Positions 37,282-50,842 are shown, counted from the stretch's first letter. The stretch is DNA of 64,000 nt from Gilliamella sp. ESL0405 (GCF_019469205.1 NZ_CP048265.1:2542001-2606000); one strand, 5' to 3'. Notes: generated from the letters alone by a model not told the origin. A program made the numbers and translations.

Positions 37282-38259
37282 ATGCGTAATACGATTATAA
37301 AATTTTGTATGTTATTAAGCTTATCCATTATGGCTTTCTCATCTTCCGCAGAAACAAATGATGAGCAAAAAAATGTAGCTATCACCGCTATTGTTGAACA
37401 CCCGGCATTAGATAATGTGCGAAAAGGTGTTGAAGATGAATTAAAAGACAACGGTTATATTGCAGGTAAAAATCTTAAATTGCAGTTTTTAAGTGCACAA
37501 GGTAGTAGTGCTAATGCTGCTCAAATTGCCAAGCAGTTTGCGGCAAGTAAACCGGATGTGATTGTTGGCATCGCAACACCAAGTTCACAAGCGTTAGTTG
37601 CCACAACAAAACTTATCCCAATTGTGTTTACCGCCGTTACCGATCCGGTTGCCGCTAAATTAACAACCAGTTGGGAAGCATCAAAAACAAATGTAACGGG
37701 CGTATCTGATGCGCTTTCACTCGATTCACAAATTGATCTGATGTTGAAAATTAAACCCGATGCGAAAAATATTGGCTACGTCTATAGCCCTAGCGAAGTG
37801 AATTCGACAATCATTTTAAAAGAGCTTCAAATAGCGTTAGAAAAACGTGGAATGAAAATCATAGCCGCCCCGGCACAACGCACTTCAGATATTTCTACTG
37901 CAGCCAGAAGTTTGAAAGGTAAAGTCGATTTGATCTATACTACCACCGATAACAATGTGGTTTCTGCCTATGAAGCTTTGGCTAAGGTTGCTAACGAAAG
38001 CAAAATCCCTCTTATTGCCTCAAACCCTGAATCAGCAGAGCGTGGAGCTATTGCCGCTTTAGGTATGAGCTATTATGATCTTGGCCGTCAAGCTGGTAAA
38101 ATTGTTATTCGAATACTAAATGGTGAAAAACCCGGTGATATTCCGCCGCAAGTGGGAAATATCACACAATTAACAATTAATAAAAAAGCTGCTGAACGAC
38201 AAGGAATCACATTGTCAGAAGAGGTGTTAAAATCAGCAGAAAATATTATTGAAAAATAA
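37282..38259 (+). CDS. ABC transporter substrate-binding protein (TrpX-like), copy 2
   Basis: Paralogue of the 35998 gene, 325 residues with a signal peptide (MRNTIIKFCMLLSLSIMAFSSSAE). The same blocks recur: VAITAIVEHPALDNVRKG, SAQGSSANAAQIAKQF, YTTTDNNVVSAYEAL, GMSYYDLGRQAGKIVIRIL. It has a strong AGGAG site 8 bp before ATG 37282, unlike copy 1, and a separate 320-bp upstream region. The two receptors may therefore be expressed under different conditions while sharing one permease and ATPase. It ends just before a hairpin that precedes the permease gene. Confidence 0.9.
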   Translation: MRNTIIKFCMLLSLSIMAFSSSAETNDEQKNVAITAIVEHPALDNVRKGVEDELKDNGYIAGKNLKLQFLSAQGSSANAAQIAKQFAASKPDVIVGIATPSSQALVATTKLIPIVFTAVTDPVAAKLTTSWEASKTNVTGVSDALSLDSQIDLMLKIKPDAKNIGYVYSPSEVNSTIILKELQIALEKRGMKIIAAPAQRTSDISTAARSLKGKVDLIYTTTDNNVVSAYEALAKVANESKIPLIASNPESAERGAIAALGMSYYDLGRQAGKIVIRILNGEKPGDIPPQVGNITQLTINKKAAERQGITLSEEVLKSAENIIEK

Positions 38260-38278
38260 CTGTTTATTCTTATTAACT

Positions 38279-38300
38279 AAACCGCCAATTTTGGCGGTTA
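38279..38300 (+). terminator. attenuating hairpin before permease
   Basis: AACCGCC-AATTTT-GGCGGTT followed by ACTTTTAATGG lies between the second binding-protein gene and the permease. Such partial terminators are common where the receptor must be made in excess over the membrane parts. Confidence 0.55.
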
Positions 38301-38306
38301 CTTTTA

Positions 38307-39263
38307 ATGGATCTTTTCATGTCTTTTGAATTTTTATTAGGCTCAATTGGAATTGGACTTATTTATGCCCTTGTGAGTTTAGGTGTATTTATCTCCTTCC
38401 GTTTACTTGATTTTCCCGATTTAACCGCTGATGCAAGCTTTCCGCTAGGGGGCGCAGTTTGTGGATTATGTATCTATGTTGGTATCGATCCATGGATTGC
38501 AACCTTGCTTGGTATGCTTGCTGGCTGCTTAGCGGGTGCGATGACAGGTTTACTGTACGTTAAACTCAATATTTTACAATTACTCTCAAGTATTATAGTG
38601 ATGATTGGGCTTTATTCGATCAATCTGCGGATCTTAGGTATTGGTCCATATGTTATGGGTGAAACACCTAGATTAGCAGGCTCACCAAATCTTTCATTAT
38701 TGGATGCTAAAACAATATTCTCGCCATTTATTGCGGAAGATTATAGTAATCAATACATCGTACAACCTTTAATGGTACTTGCTTTTGTTGTGGTATTTTG
38801 GGTATTACTGAATCTATTTTTAAATACTCAAAAAGGTTTAGCATTAAGGGCGACCGGTACAAATCCCCGAATGGCAAAATCGCAAGGAATTCCAACCGGC
38901 AGTATCACTATTCTTGGCATGGCAATATCCAATGGTCTAATCGCATTAGGCGGCTCTTTATTTGTTCAAACTCAAGGTGGTGCCGATATTACTATAGGTG
39001 TTGGAACAATTGTGATAGGTCTTGCTTCGATTATTATTGGTGAAAGTATCTTTCCAACCAAACGTATATGGGCAGTGATGCTAGCGGTTATTTTTGGCTC
39101 TATTTTATATCGTTTATTTATTGCCTTTGCCCTTAGCAATCAATTCTTACAAGATATTGGCGTTGGAACGGAAGATTTAAATCTTATTACAGCAATTTTA
39201 GTTGTCCTTGCGCTGGTGTTACCTAAGCAGTTGCAAAAACGTTCAAAGAAAAGAGGAAGTTAA
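38307..39263 (+). CDS. ABC transporter permease (TrpY-like)
   Basis: Inner-membrane permease of 318 residues related to the branched-chain amino-acid/ribose permease superfamily (BPD_transp_2), with about eight or nine hydrophobic segments. Characteristic blocks are FRLLDFPDLTADASFPLGGAV, KGLALRATGTNPRMAKSQGI and an internal GTIVIGLASIIIGESIF. An alternative ATG at 38319 (MSFEFLLGSIG) is equally plausible because neither has a clear ribosome-binding site. It ends 1 bp before the ATPase gene. Confidence 0.88.
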   Translation: MDLFMSFEFLLGSIGIGLIYALVSLGVFISFRLLDFPDLTADASFPLGGAVCGLCIYVGIDPWIATLLGMLAGCLAGAMTGLLYVKLNILQLLSSIIVMIGLYSINLRILGIGPYVMGETPRLAGSPNLSLLDAKTIFSPFIAEDYSNQYIVQPLMVLAFVVVFWVLLNLFLNTQKGLALRATGTNPRMAKSQGIPTGSITILGMAISNGLIALGGSLFVQTQGGADITIGVGTIVIGLASIIIGESIFPTKRIWAVMLAVIFGSILYRLFIAFALSNQFLQDIGVGTEDLNLITAILVVLALVLPKQLQKRSKKRGS

Positions 39264-39264
39264 C

Positions 39265-40059
39265 ATGATTAAGGTTAGCGATATACAATTAACTTTTAAT
39301 CAAGGAACACCGATTGAAAATCATGTTTTACGAGGATTAAATCTTAACGTCCGCAAAGGTGAATTTGTTACTATTATTGGTAGTAATGGTGCAGGTAAAA
39401 GCTCGTTACTTAATGTTATAAGTGGTGATTTATTTGCTGATTCAGGACATATTATTATCAACGATCAGGATGTTACCCGTTGCCCAGCTTGGAAAAGAGC
39501 GGGTATGGTTGCCCGAGTTTTTCAAGATCCTATGGTCGGTACTTGTGAGAACTTAACTATAGAAGAAAATCTAGCCATTGCTTATAACCGTGGTCATAGA
39601 TTTAGATTAATCCCGGCATTAAATGGTAAACTTCGTGCAATTTTTAAAGACAAGCTAGCTACTTTGAACTTAGGACTTGAAAATCGCCTGTCCGATATGA
39701 TGGGTTTGCTTTCTGGCGGTCAAAGACAAGCGGTCAGCTTGCTAATGTCGACTTTACAACCTTCAAAATTACTGTTACTTGATGAACATACTGCCGCCCT
39801 TGATCCTAAAACGGCACAGTTTGTTTTAGAACTAACTAATGAAATTGTTGGTCAAAATCAATTAACCACAATGATGGTTACCCATTCAATGAAACAAGCT
39901 TTAGAGTATGGAAACAGAACAGTAATGCTTCATCAAGGACAGGTTGTGCTTGATGTATCAGGAGAAGAAAGAAGTAAATTAACGGTCACAGACTTGCTTG
40001 AAATGTTTGAAAAAACCCGTGGTGAGAAAGTTACCGACGATGCCTTACTATTAGGTTAA
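39265..40059 (+). CDS. ABC transporter ATPase (TrpZ-like)
   Basis: ATP-binding subunit of 264 residues. Walker A is GSNGAGKSS, the Q-loop is in ARVFQDPMVG, the signature is LLSGGQRQAVS and Walker B is LLLLDEHTAALDP, with His in place of the usual Pro after DE, which is common in this subfamily. The H-loop is in MVTHSM. ATG 39265 is preferred over 39202 because AGGAAG lies upstream and the earlier start lies inside the permease frame. It closes the four-gene importer. Confidence 0.92.
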   Translation: MIKVSDIQLTFNQGTPIENHVLRGLNLNVRKGEFVTIIGSNGAGKSSLLNVISGDLFADSGHIIINDQDVTRCPAWKRAGMVARVFQDPMVGTCENLTIEENLAIAYNRGHRFRLIPALNGKLRAIFKDKLATLNLGLENRLSDMMGLLSGGQRQAVSLLMSTLQPSKLLLLDEHTAALDPKTAQFVLELTNEIVGQNQLTTMMVTHSMKQALEYGNRTVMLHQGQVVLDVSGEERSKLTVTDLLEMFEKTRGEKVTDDALLLG

Positions 40060-40072
40060 TCCTTCATATAAT

Positions 40073-40101
40073 AAGCAATATTTCTACCGGAAATATTGCT
40101 T
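40073..40101 (+). terminator. hairpin ending the ABC operon
   Basis: A 12-bp perfect stem (AAGCAATATTTC at 40073-40084, GAAATATTGCTT at 40090-40101) with a 5-nt loop, 13 bp after the stop codon. Confidence 0.6.
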
Positions 40102-40105
40102 GCTA

Positions 40106-40551
40106 CTCTCTATTCCTTTAAATTTTTTATCTAACTGACGTATTTTCAATGACGATCTTATACGCTCACCGTTATCAAAACTAAACCTCATAAACTCTGA
40201 TCTAAGTAAGTAGATAGATTGCCTCTAAGACATATTTATCAACATCTAAAACTCACACCTTATTATTCCAACAATATGCCTTTCTCTTTGTGCCTGTAAT
40301 CACTTTAGCTAACCAAAATAAATACATTCTCTCTATTCTTTTAAATTTTTTCTCTAGCTGACGGTTTTTCAATGATGATCTTATACACTCACCGTTATCA
40401 GAACCAAATCTTTATAAACTCTCATTAAAGTAAGTTCATAAATTGCCTCTAAGACATATTTATCAATATCAAAAGCCCATGCCTTATTGTTCCAATAATA
40501 TGCCTTTCTCTTTGTGCCGGTAATCACTTTAGCTAACCCAAATAAATACAC
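40106..40551 (-). pseudogene. two ~223-bp tandem repeats, decayed repeat-coding sequence
   Basis: Copy 1 is about 40106-40328 and copy 2 about 40329-40551, with scattered differences. On the minus strand each encodes related peptide blocks: LAKVITGTKRKAY.WNNK, a middle block including FDIDKYVLEAIYEL in the better copy, and DNGE.IRSSLK.RQL.KKFK. The end of one repeat reads on in frame into the LAKVITGTKRK block of the next. The unit is not a multiple of three, and stops interrupt both copies, so this looks like a frameshifted remnant of a gene with ~74-residue repeats. I do not recognise the family. From 40552 to 40763 I see nothing else. Confidence 0.55.
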
Positions 40552-40763
40552 TTTTGAATGTGAGTTTATTTAATGACAGATCTAATACTATATACTGACA
40601 AGATCTTAAACGTGCAACAATGAATAGTTAGTAGTTTACTTTTACAGCCATTCGTCTTATTGGTAGTTATCATAAGCATGACATAGATTTGTCTTAATTT
40701 AAATGAACTATATTTGAGACATAAAAAAATAGAAATAGGATAATTGGGTATTGGTTAATTAGG

Positions 40764-40867
40764 TAATTGATTAATTGATTAATTGATTAATTGATTAATT
40801 GATTAATTGAATAATTGAATAATTGAATAATTGAATAATTGAATAATTGAATAATTGAGTAATTGAG
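40764..40867. repeat. octanucleotide VNTR, 13 units
   Basis: Thirteen uninterrupted octamers: TAATTGAT x5 (40764-40803), TAATTGAA x6 (40804-40851), TAATTGAG x2 (40852-40867). The last base changes in blocks, consistent with slippage-driven expansion of successive variants. It lies in non-coding DNA about 150 bp beyond the rRNA operon terminator. Confidence 0.95.
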
Positions 40868-41019
40868 AAATATCCAATTAAATGTTAATTATGCGGGAAA
40901 CCACAAAAGTTAATGTGAACGATAATTTGGGAAAATAGTGATGACTAATTGGTTATCCGATGTTTTTATGTAATCAAATTAATAATCTATTCATATCTAG
41001 ATTGGCAACAACAAATAGC

Positions 41020-41048
41020 AAAAAAGCCCAGCATCTCTGCTGGGCTTT
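41020..41048 (-). terminator. rRNA operon terminator
   Basis: On the minus strand, AAAGCCCAGCA pairs with TGCTGGGCTTT and is followed by a T6 run, about 16 bp beyond the 5S 3' end. It is a classical intrinsic terminator. Confidence 0.9.
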
Positions 41049-41063
41049 CGCTCTAATTTAAAA

Positions 41064-41181
41064 GTCTGGCGGCACCCTACTCTCACATGGGTAATACCCA
41101 CACTACCATCGGCACTACGGCGTTTCACTTCTGAGTTCGGCATGGGGTCAGGTGGGACCACCGCGCTATTACCGCCAGACA
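41064..41181 (-). rRNA. rrf: 5S ribosomal RNA
   Basis: The minus-strand sequence begins TGTCTGGCGGTAATAGCGCG and ends with the complementary GCCGCCAGAC. It contains the conserved GGTCCCACCTGACCCCATGC and GAACTCAGAAGTGAAACGCC blocks of gammaproteobacterial 5S. Ends are set by the terminal helix and may be off by a base or two. Confidence 0.95.
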
Positions 41182-41333
41182 TATTCTGTCTTCTCCTTCT
41201 TCAACTGATGCGCATTATCGCATGTCTGCATCAATCGCTCAATCCGGAACAAACTGTTTTATCAATCTTTCATCACCTTTCGATGAGTTCTTACTCTTTC
41301 AACTTCACGTAATCCAAAACAACTCCGAGTTGT

Positions 41334-44232
<2,899 letters not shown>

Positions 44233-44355
44233 TTACAACTCACAGTTGTCTTGGTTTCAATTACGCTTTTTTCTCTTTTCTACTTCTTTACATTCATACT
44301 TTCATACAAATGCCTTCCGTAAAAACGAGAACTCGTTTCTTTCAGCTTGTTCCTA

Positions 44356-44368
44356 ATTGTTAAAGAGC
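44356..44368 (-). promoter_or_regulatory. spacer boxA antitermination site
   Basis: Minus-strand GCTCTTTAACAAT, matching the rRNA boxA consensus bound by NusB/S10, lies between tRNA-Glu and the 23S gene. Confidence 0.85.
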
Positions 44369-44437
44369 TTTATCTTTCTATTTACTCTTAAAAGTAAATA
44401 CAAACATAATTTTTTCCGAAAAAATAATCTCATCTGA

Positions 44438-44513
44438 TGGCGTCCCCTAGGGGATTCGAACCCCTGTTACCGCCGTGAAAGGGCGATGTCCTAGGCCTCT
44501 AGACGAAGGGGAC
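44438..44513 (-). tRNA. tRNA-Glu (anticodon TTC)
   Basis: A 76-nt cloverleaf on the minus strand begins GTCCCCTTCGTCTAGAGGCC. The anticodon loop is CCTTTCACG (TTC), the T-arm is GGTTCGAATCC, and an encoded CCA end follows the acceptor GGGGACG. It is the only tRNA in the 16S-23S spacer. Confidence 0.98.
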
Positions 44514-44566
44514 TTAATTATTTCTTCTTAAACAAACAATCTGTGTGAACACTTACGAGCGCTTCG

Positions 44567-46104
<1,538 letters not shown>

Positions 46105-46240
46105 AAAGTTTGATGCTCAATAACTGTCTCTGACATTATTCAAATGAATCTTCAGTGTCACTTATCAAGACTTAATTTTTTAGTCCGTAGACTTTTAATT
46201 TTTCGTCTCGCAAGTGCCCACACAGATTGTCTGTTTCTTA

Positions 46241-46252
46241 TTTTTAAAGAGC
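46241..46252 (-). promoter_or_regulatory. rRNA leader boxA
   Basis: Minus-strand GCTCTTTAAAAA is followed by GACAATCTGTGTGGGCAC, an arrangement almost identical to the E. coli rrn leader boxA/boxC region. It should direct antitermination of the operon. Confidence 0.8.
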
Positions 46253-46312
46253 TGACAGCTTCAATTTAACTTCACAATTGCTTGCTTCAGTTTGCTGTCT
46301 CAAGGGCTGCGT

Positions 46313-46341
46313 ATACTACGCTACACCTTTTTATTCGTCAA
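46313..46341 (-). promoter_or_regulatory. rrn P2 promoter
   Basis: -35 TTGACG (46341-46336), 17-bp spacer, -10 TAGTAT (46318-46313), then a GC-rich ACGCAGCCC discriminator. Confidence 0.75.
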
Positions 46342-46422
46342 GATCTTTTTTTAAAAAATTTGATCTTGCTCACTAATCACTTTTCCCGTCTGCTTTCGCT
46401 GACGCCGTGTCAGTGGGTGCGC

Positions 46423-46450
46423 ATTATAGAGCCTTAGAAAAATCATGCAA
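46423..46450 (-). promoter_or_regulatory. rrn P1 promoter
   Basis: -35 TTGCAT (46450-46445), 16-bp spacer, consensus -10 TATAAT (46428-46423), then GCGCACCC. The short spacer and GC-rich discriminator are those of stringently controlled P1 promoters sensitive to ppGpp and DksA. The DNA upstream to 46600 is A/T-rich, consistent with UP-element or Fis-type activation. Confidence 0.8.
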
Positions 46451-46608
46451 GCGATTATTGCAAATTTATTTCCGATTGTGTTTTTTTTACACATGACGCT
46501 GTGAAAATAAACTAATCCTATACAAATTTTACAAACTTTCTTTATTTATTAGTGATCTTATAATTATAGTTTTCTATTTCAGTCTAACTTTTTAACTGGT
46601 TTTTTTAT

Positions 46609-47259
46609 ATGCCTTTTACTTTTGCACATCCAGCAATTGTTTTACCTTTTTACAAAAAGCCTAAATTTTTTTCCATGACAACTTTAATTATAGGTAGTAT
46701 GTCACCTGACTTTGAATATTTTCTTAGAATGAAAATAAAAAGTGATATGAGCCACACTTTATTAGGCATCTTTTATTTTGATCTACCCATAACATTAATT
46801 ATTGCTTTTATCTTTCACTTTATTATTCGTAATGAATTGATCAACAATTTGCCTCATTTTCTTTATAAACGATTTGCTCATTACCTAAATTTTAATTGGA
46901 GTGAATATTGCTACCATCATTGGTTTATTGTCATAACTTCTGCATTAATTGGCGCACTGTCTCATTTAGGTTGGGATAGTTTTACTCACTTGACTGGCTT
47001 TTTTGTACAACACCTGCCTTTTTTACAACAGACACTATCATTAAAAAATACAAATATTCCTACCTACCAATTACTCCAACATGGAAGTATTTTGGTAGGA
47101 TTGAGTTTAATATGCTTCTTTATTCTCAGATTACCGATCTTGGTTGATAAGGCAAATAAAAGTAGCTTTCTATATTGGGGGTTAGTATTTTTGATTTTTT
47201 TAAGTTATTTTTCTCTTTTTTCACCAATACTATTCATACCTTTGGTCAAAGTGTGGTGA
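46609..47259 (+). CDS. DUF4184-type membrane protein
   Basis: A 216-residue inner-membrane protein with five or six hydrophobic segments. The N-terminus MPFTFAHPAIVLPF and the following IIGSMSPDFEYFL, then the SHLGWDSFTH block, are the hallmarks of the DUF4184 family. These conserved His and Asp residues suggest metal binding, as in distant metal-dependent membrane hydrolases (YdjM-like), but no function is established. It is monocistronic and more A/T-rich than its neighbours. No clear ribosome-binding site is seen at ATG 46609. Confidence 0.8.
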   Translation: MPFTFAHPAIVLPFYKKPKFFSMTTLIIGSMSPDFEYFLRMKIKSDMSHTLLGIFYFDLPITLIIAFIFHFIIRNELINNLPHFLYKRFAHYLNFNWSEYCYHHWFIVITSALIGALSHLGWDSFTHLTGFFVQHLPFLQQTLSLKNTNIPTYQLLQHGSILVGLSLICFFILRLPILVDKANKSSFLYWGLVFLIFLSYFSLFSPILFIPLVKVW

Positions 47260-47363
47260 ACTTTATTAATGCTCTATTTTTGGGGCTAATATTATCAGGG
47301 CTTATCGTGAGAATGATACGGCATTAATTTTAAATGCCGTATTAGGCTAGTATTATTAGAAAA

Positions 47364-47900
47364 TTATGATTCAGCTTTTATTTTATTGGGTAGATCCGCC
47401 AAACTATCAATTACCCAATCAGCTTGCGCTAACGCTTCTTCTGTAATGGCATCACCGGTTTTCACCAAAACTGTTTTTTTAACGCCTGCCTTTTTACCCG
47501 ACAATAAATCCGATACTCGGTCACCCACCATATAAGAGTTAGCAATATCAATTTTTAACTCTTTCGCCGCTGTTTGGATCATACCCGGACTCGGTTTGCG
47601 ACATTCACAATGATCAACTAAAGGATCGTGCGGGCAATAATAGATACCGTCTAAGTCGACACCTCGGTCTTGTAATGACCAATCCATCCACTCTGTTAAG
47701 GTATGAAATTGCTCTTCAGTAAATTTATTTCTTGCAATACCTGATTGGTTAGTGGTAATAACTAACAAAAAGCCCATTTTTTTGAGTTCTTGCATTGCTT
47801 CAATTACGCCATCAATAAAATGAAATTTATCAATAGTATGTACATAATTGTAATCGATATTAATCGTACCATCTCGATCTAAAAAAATAGCTGGTTTCAT
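47364..47900 (-). CDS. gmhB: D-glycero-beta-D-manno-heptose 1,7-bisphosphate 7-phosphatase
   Basis: HAD phosphatase of 178 residues in ADP-heptose (LPS core) synthesis. HAD motif I is FLDRDGTIN at residues 6-14, followed by TTNQSGIAR. The zinc-binding loop is CPHD...CECRKP and the acidic motif is [14 protein letters not shown] 47900 is preferred over 47948 because AGGAA lies upstream and the protein begins [11 protein letters not shown] as usual. It is divergent from metN, the same arrangement as in E. coli. Confidence 0.94.
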   Translation of the reverse strand: MKPAIFLDRDGTINIDYNYVHTIDKFHFIDGVIEAMQELKKMGFLLVITTNQSGIARNKFTEEQFHTLTEWMDWSLQDRGVDLDGIYYCPHDPLVDHCECRKPSPGMIQTAAKELKIDIANSYMVGDRVSDLLSGKKAGVKKTVLVKTGDAITEEALAQADWVIDSLADLPNKIKAES

Positions 47901-47963
47901 ATTTATTTGTATTCCTTTGCTTACATATCGCTCAAATTTGCATAGCATATTATCGATTGACTT

Positions 47964-47979
47964 AGATGTCTAGACGTCT
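47964..47979. promoter_or_regulatory. two adjacent MetJ boxes
   Basis: AGATGTCT (47964-47971) and AGACGTCT (47972-47979) are tandem met boxes, 7/8 and 8/8 to consensus. They sit 37 bp before metN in the gmhB-metN divergent region. They predict repression of metNIQ by MetJ with S-adenosylmethionine. Confidence 0.9.
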
Positions 47980-48015
47980 TAATATTCAATTATCCAAACT
48001 TTATCTTTATATATT

Positions 48016-49047
48016 ATGATAAAACTACAAAATATTTCGAAAGTATTTGAACAGAATAAAACGGTAATTCATGCCTTAAAAAATATAACAATCCATGTTC
48101 CGCAAGGCAAGATTTATGGTGTTATTGGTAAATCCGGCGCCGGAAAGAGTACACTTATTCGCTGCGTTAATCTATTAGAAAAACCAACAAGTGGTAGAAT
48201 TTTCTTTGATAATCAAGATATCACCGATTTATCTAACCGACAGCTAATTGAAGTACGTCGCAAAATCAGTATGATTTTTCAACATTTTAACCTTTTATCT
48301 TCTCGGACGGTATTTGATAATATCGCTTTTCCGCTTGAGTTAAATAAGACACCGAAAGCGAAGATTAAACAAAAAGTCAATGAACTAATAGCGTTAGTTG
48401 GTTTGACCGAAAAAGCAAATGTCTACCCGGCAAATTTATCCGGCGGACAAAAACAACGCGTAGCTATTGCAAGAGCATTGGCTAGTGACCCTAAAGTATT
48501 ATTGTGTGATGAAGCCACCAGTGCGCTCGATCCTGAAACTACTCGTTCGATTTTGGCATTACTCAAAGACATTAATCAAAAATTGGGATTAACCATTTTA
48601 TTAATTACCCATGAAATGGACGTGGTAAAACAGATTTGCGATCAAGTTGCTGTGATCAGTAATGGTGAATTAGTCGAGCAATCTTCAGTCGGTGAAATGT
48701 TTTCGCATGCTAAAACCGAAATTGCCCGACAATTTATTCAATCGACGTTACATTTGACCATACCAGATGATTACTTAATTCGCCTTACGCCAGAACATAA
48801 AGAAGGACTCAATCCGTTAGTACGTTTAGAATTTAGTGGCGTATCGGTTGATTTACCTTTACTTTCGCAAATTGCCAAAGAATTTGATATTGATAGTAAC
48901 ATTATCAGTGCGCAAATGGATTATGCCGGTGGTGTCAAATTCGGGTTGATGCTAGCGGAAATGAAAGGCAAACCTAATAGTACGTTATCAGCAATACAAT
49001 TTTTAGAAAAAAATAACACCAAAGTAGAGGTGCTGGGCTATGTTTAA
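48016..49047 (+). CDS. metN: methionine ABC transporter ATPase
   Basis: ATP-binding subunit of the D/L-methionine importer, 343 residues. Walker A is GKSGAGKST, the signature is LSGGQKQR and Walker B is [12 protein letters not shown]. The C-terminal NIL regulatory domain of about 90 residues ([15 protein letters not shown] to the end) mediates trans-inhibition by methionine. It overlaps metI by 8 bp. No obvious Shine-Dalgarno precedes ATG 48016. Confidence 0.95.
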   Translation: MIKLQNISKVFEQNKTVIHALKNITIHVPQGKIYGVIGKSGAGKSTLIRCVNLLEKPTSGRIFFDNQDITDLSNRQLIEVRRKISMIFQHFNLLSSRTVFDNIAFPLELNKTPKAKIKQKVNELIALVGLTEKANVYPANLSGGQKQRVAIARALASDPKVLLCDEATSALDPETTRSILALLKDINQKLGLTILLITHEMDVVKQICDQVAVISNGELVEQSSVGEMFSHAKTEIARQFIQSTLHLTIPDDYLIRLTPEHKEGLNPLVRLEFSGVSVDLPLLSQIAKEFDIDSNIISAQMDYAGGVKFGLMLAEMKGKPNSTLSAIQFLEKNNTKVEVLGYV

Positions 49048-49801
49048 TTTTATTCCATCATTTAAACCATTTGAATCATTATTTCGATTTTTAGCCGGCT
49101 CCGACTTTTGGGCAAATTTTGTCGCATTTTGCTCATCATTTAATGGCTTTAATGAAGCGATGCTATTTAAAATGGCACAAGCCACTGATGAGACACTTTA
49201 TATGGTCATTTTATCAGGCTTTTGGGGTACAGTGATTGGCTTACCAATAGGAATATTGCTTTACACCACTCGTAAAGGGCAAATTTTAGATTGTTATGCC
49301 GCCAATAGTGTTATTTCATTTATCACCAATATTTTTCGCTCTATTCCTTTTATTATATTAATTGTTTGGATAATACCTTTTACGACCTTTTTAATGGGAA
49401 CTTTTATTGGGAAACAAGCAGCAGTAGTGCCATTAAGTATTGGCGTATCACCATTAATTGCTCGTATGATTGAAAATGCCTTGCTAGACGTACCCAAAGG
49501 ACTTATTGAAGCCGCTCGTTCAATGGGCGCCACACCATTACAAATAATTTATAAGGTGCTATTACCCGAATCACTGCCGGTTATTGTTAATAGTATGACC
49601 ATTACACTCATCACCTTGACTGGCTATATTGCGATGGCTGGTGCGGTCGGTGCTGGCGGTCTTGGACAACTGGCAATTCAATATGGTTACAACGGTTATA
49701 AGCCTGCTATAATGAATACGGTTTTGGTTATCTTAATCATTATTGTCTTTATTATTCAGTTTATTGGCAATAGTATTGTTAAACGTGTTACTCATCATTA
49801 A
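49040..49801 (+). CDS. metI: methionine ABC transporter permease
   Basis: Membrane subunit of the methionine importer, 253 residues with five to six membrane segments. Strong similarity to MetI begins near residue 41 ([21 protein letters not shown]). The EAA loop is [21 protein letters not shown]. The first 40 residues (from an AGAGG-supported ATG overlapping metN) are an extension absent from E. coli MetI. An internal ATG at 49160 would give the usual length. Confidence 0.93.
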   Translation: MFNFIPSFKPFESLFRFLAGSDFWANFVAFCSSFNGFNEAMLFKMAQATDETLYMVILSGFWGTVIGLPIGILLYTTRKGQILDCYAANSVISFITNIFRSIPFIILIVWIIPFTTFLMGTFIGKQAAVVPLSIGVSPLIARMIENALLDVPKGLIEAARSMGATPLQIIYKVLLPESLPVIVNSMTITLITLTGYIAMAGAVGAGGLGQLAIQYGYNGYKPAIMNTVLVILIIIVFIIQFIGNSIVKRVTHH

Positions 49802-49815
49802 TTTTGGAGAAAATT

Positions 49816-50712
49816 ATGTCAATTAAACAGCTAGCACTAGTCACCACCTTGGTGAGTGCATTTTTTTTAACAGGTTGTGATAACAAACAATCAACAACCG
49901 AAAACAAACCAGCTGAACCAACCAAAGTAAGCTCACTTAAAGTTGGGGTGATTTCAGGGCCAGAACAGGAGGTGGCAGAAGTAGTTAAGAAGCAGGCTAA
50001 AGATCTTTATAATATTGATGTTGAGTTAGTTATTTTTAATGACTACGTTACACCAAATCAAGCTTTAAATGACGGTTTAATTGATGTTAATGCTTTCCAA
50101 CATAAACCATATCTAGATGAGCAAATTAAAGAACGTGGATATAAACTTGCTGTTGTTGGTAACTCTTTTGTATATCCAATTGCAAGTTATACTCATAAAC
50201 TTAAACCAATTGACGCTTCTGCCGAAACTGGCGAAGGGGTAAAAGTTAAATCACCTCGTGGTGAAACCTTTTTTATTCCAGCTAAGTCAACCATTGCTAT
50301 TCCGAATGATCCAACAAACTTAGGTCGTGCATTACTATTATTGCAACACGAAGGGTTAATAACCGTTGATAAAGCAAAAGGGTTATTACCAACTGTACTT
50401 GATATTACCAGCAATCCTTATGACTATAAGATTGTTGAACTTGAAGCACCAATGCTACCTCGCTCTTTAGACGATGCTCAGGTAGATTTGGCAATCATTA
50501 ATAATGCTTTTGCCGGACAAGCAAATTTAACGCCAAGCAAAGATGGTGTTTTTGTAGAAGATAAAGAGTCTCCATATGTGAACATTATCGTATCGCGTGA
50601 AGCTGATAAAGATAATGAAAACGTTAAAAACTTTGTTAAAGCTTATCAAACTGATGCCGTTGCTAAAAAAGCTGATGAAATCTTTAATGGCGGGGCAATT
50701 CGTGGTTGGTAA
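49816..50712 (+). CDS. metQ: methionine-binding lipoprotein
   Basis: NlpA/MetQ-family receptor of 298 residues with lipobox L18-T19-G20-C21. Aspartate at +2 (D22) predicts inner-membrane retention. Family blocks include VGVISGPEQEVAEVV, VNAFQHKPYL, AIPNDPTNLGRALLLLQ and an AIINNAFAG segment. ATG 49816 is chosen over the TTG at 49804, which overlaps the GGAG site. A GC-rich hairpin follows at 50746. Confidence 0.95.
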   Translation: MSIKQLALVTTLVSAFFLTGCDNKQSTTENKPAEPTKVSSLKVGVISGPEQEVAEVVKKQAKDLYNIDVELVIFNDYVTPNQALNDGLIDVNAFQHKPYLDEQIKERGYKLAVVGNSFVYPIASYTHKLKPIDASAETGEGVKVKSPRGETFFIPAKSTIAIPNDPTNLGRALLLLQHEGLITVDKAKGLLPTVLDITSNPYDYKIVELEAPMLPRSLDDAQVDLAIINNAFAGQANLTPSKDGVFVEDKESPYVNIIVSREADKDNENVKNFVKAYQTDAVAKKADEIFNGGAIRGW

Positions 50713-50745
50713 TAATCCACTCACAAACAGCTATTGATCACTATT

Positions 50746-50766
50746 CCGCCGACTTTATGTCGGCGG
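50746..50766 (+). terminator. hairpin after metQ
   Basis: A perfect CCGCCGAC/GTCGGCGG stem (50746-50753, 50759-50766) with a 5-nt loop, closing the metNIQ unit. No long T tract follows. Confidence 0.6.
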
Positions 50767-50842
50767 TAAACATCTGAATTAAATTTATCTATCGAGTGAT
50801 ATAATAATTACCTTCAAATGGCTCAATACATCATAAAAGATA

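Noticed and set aside
40764-40867. Octamer array as a CRISPR-like repeat.
   Set aside because: The units are contiguous with no spacers, only 8 bp long, and no cas genes are present.
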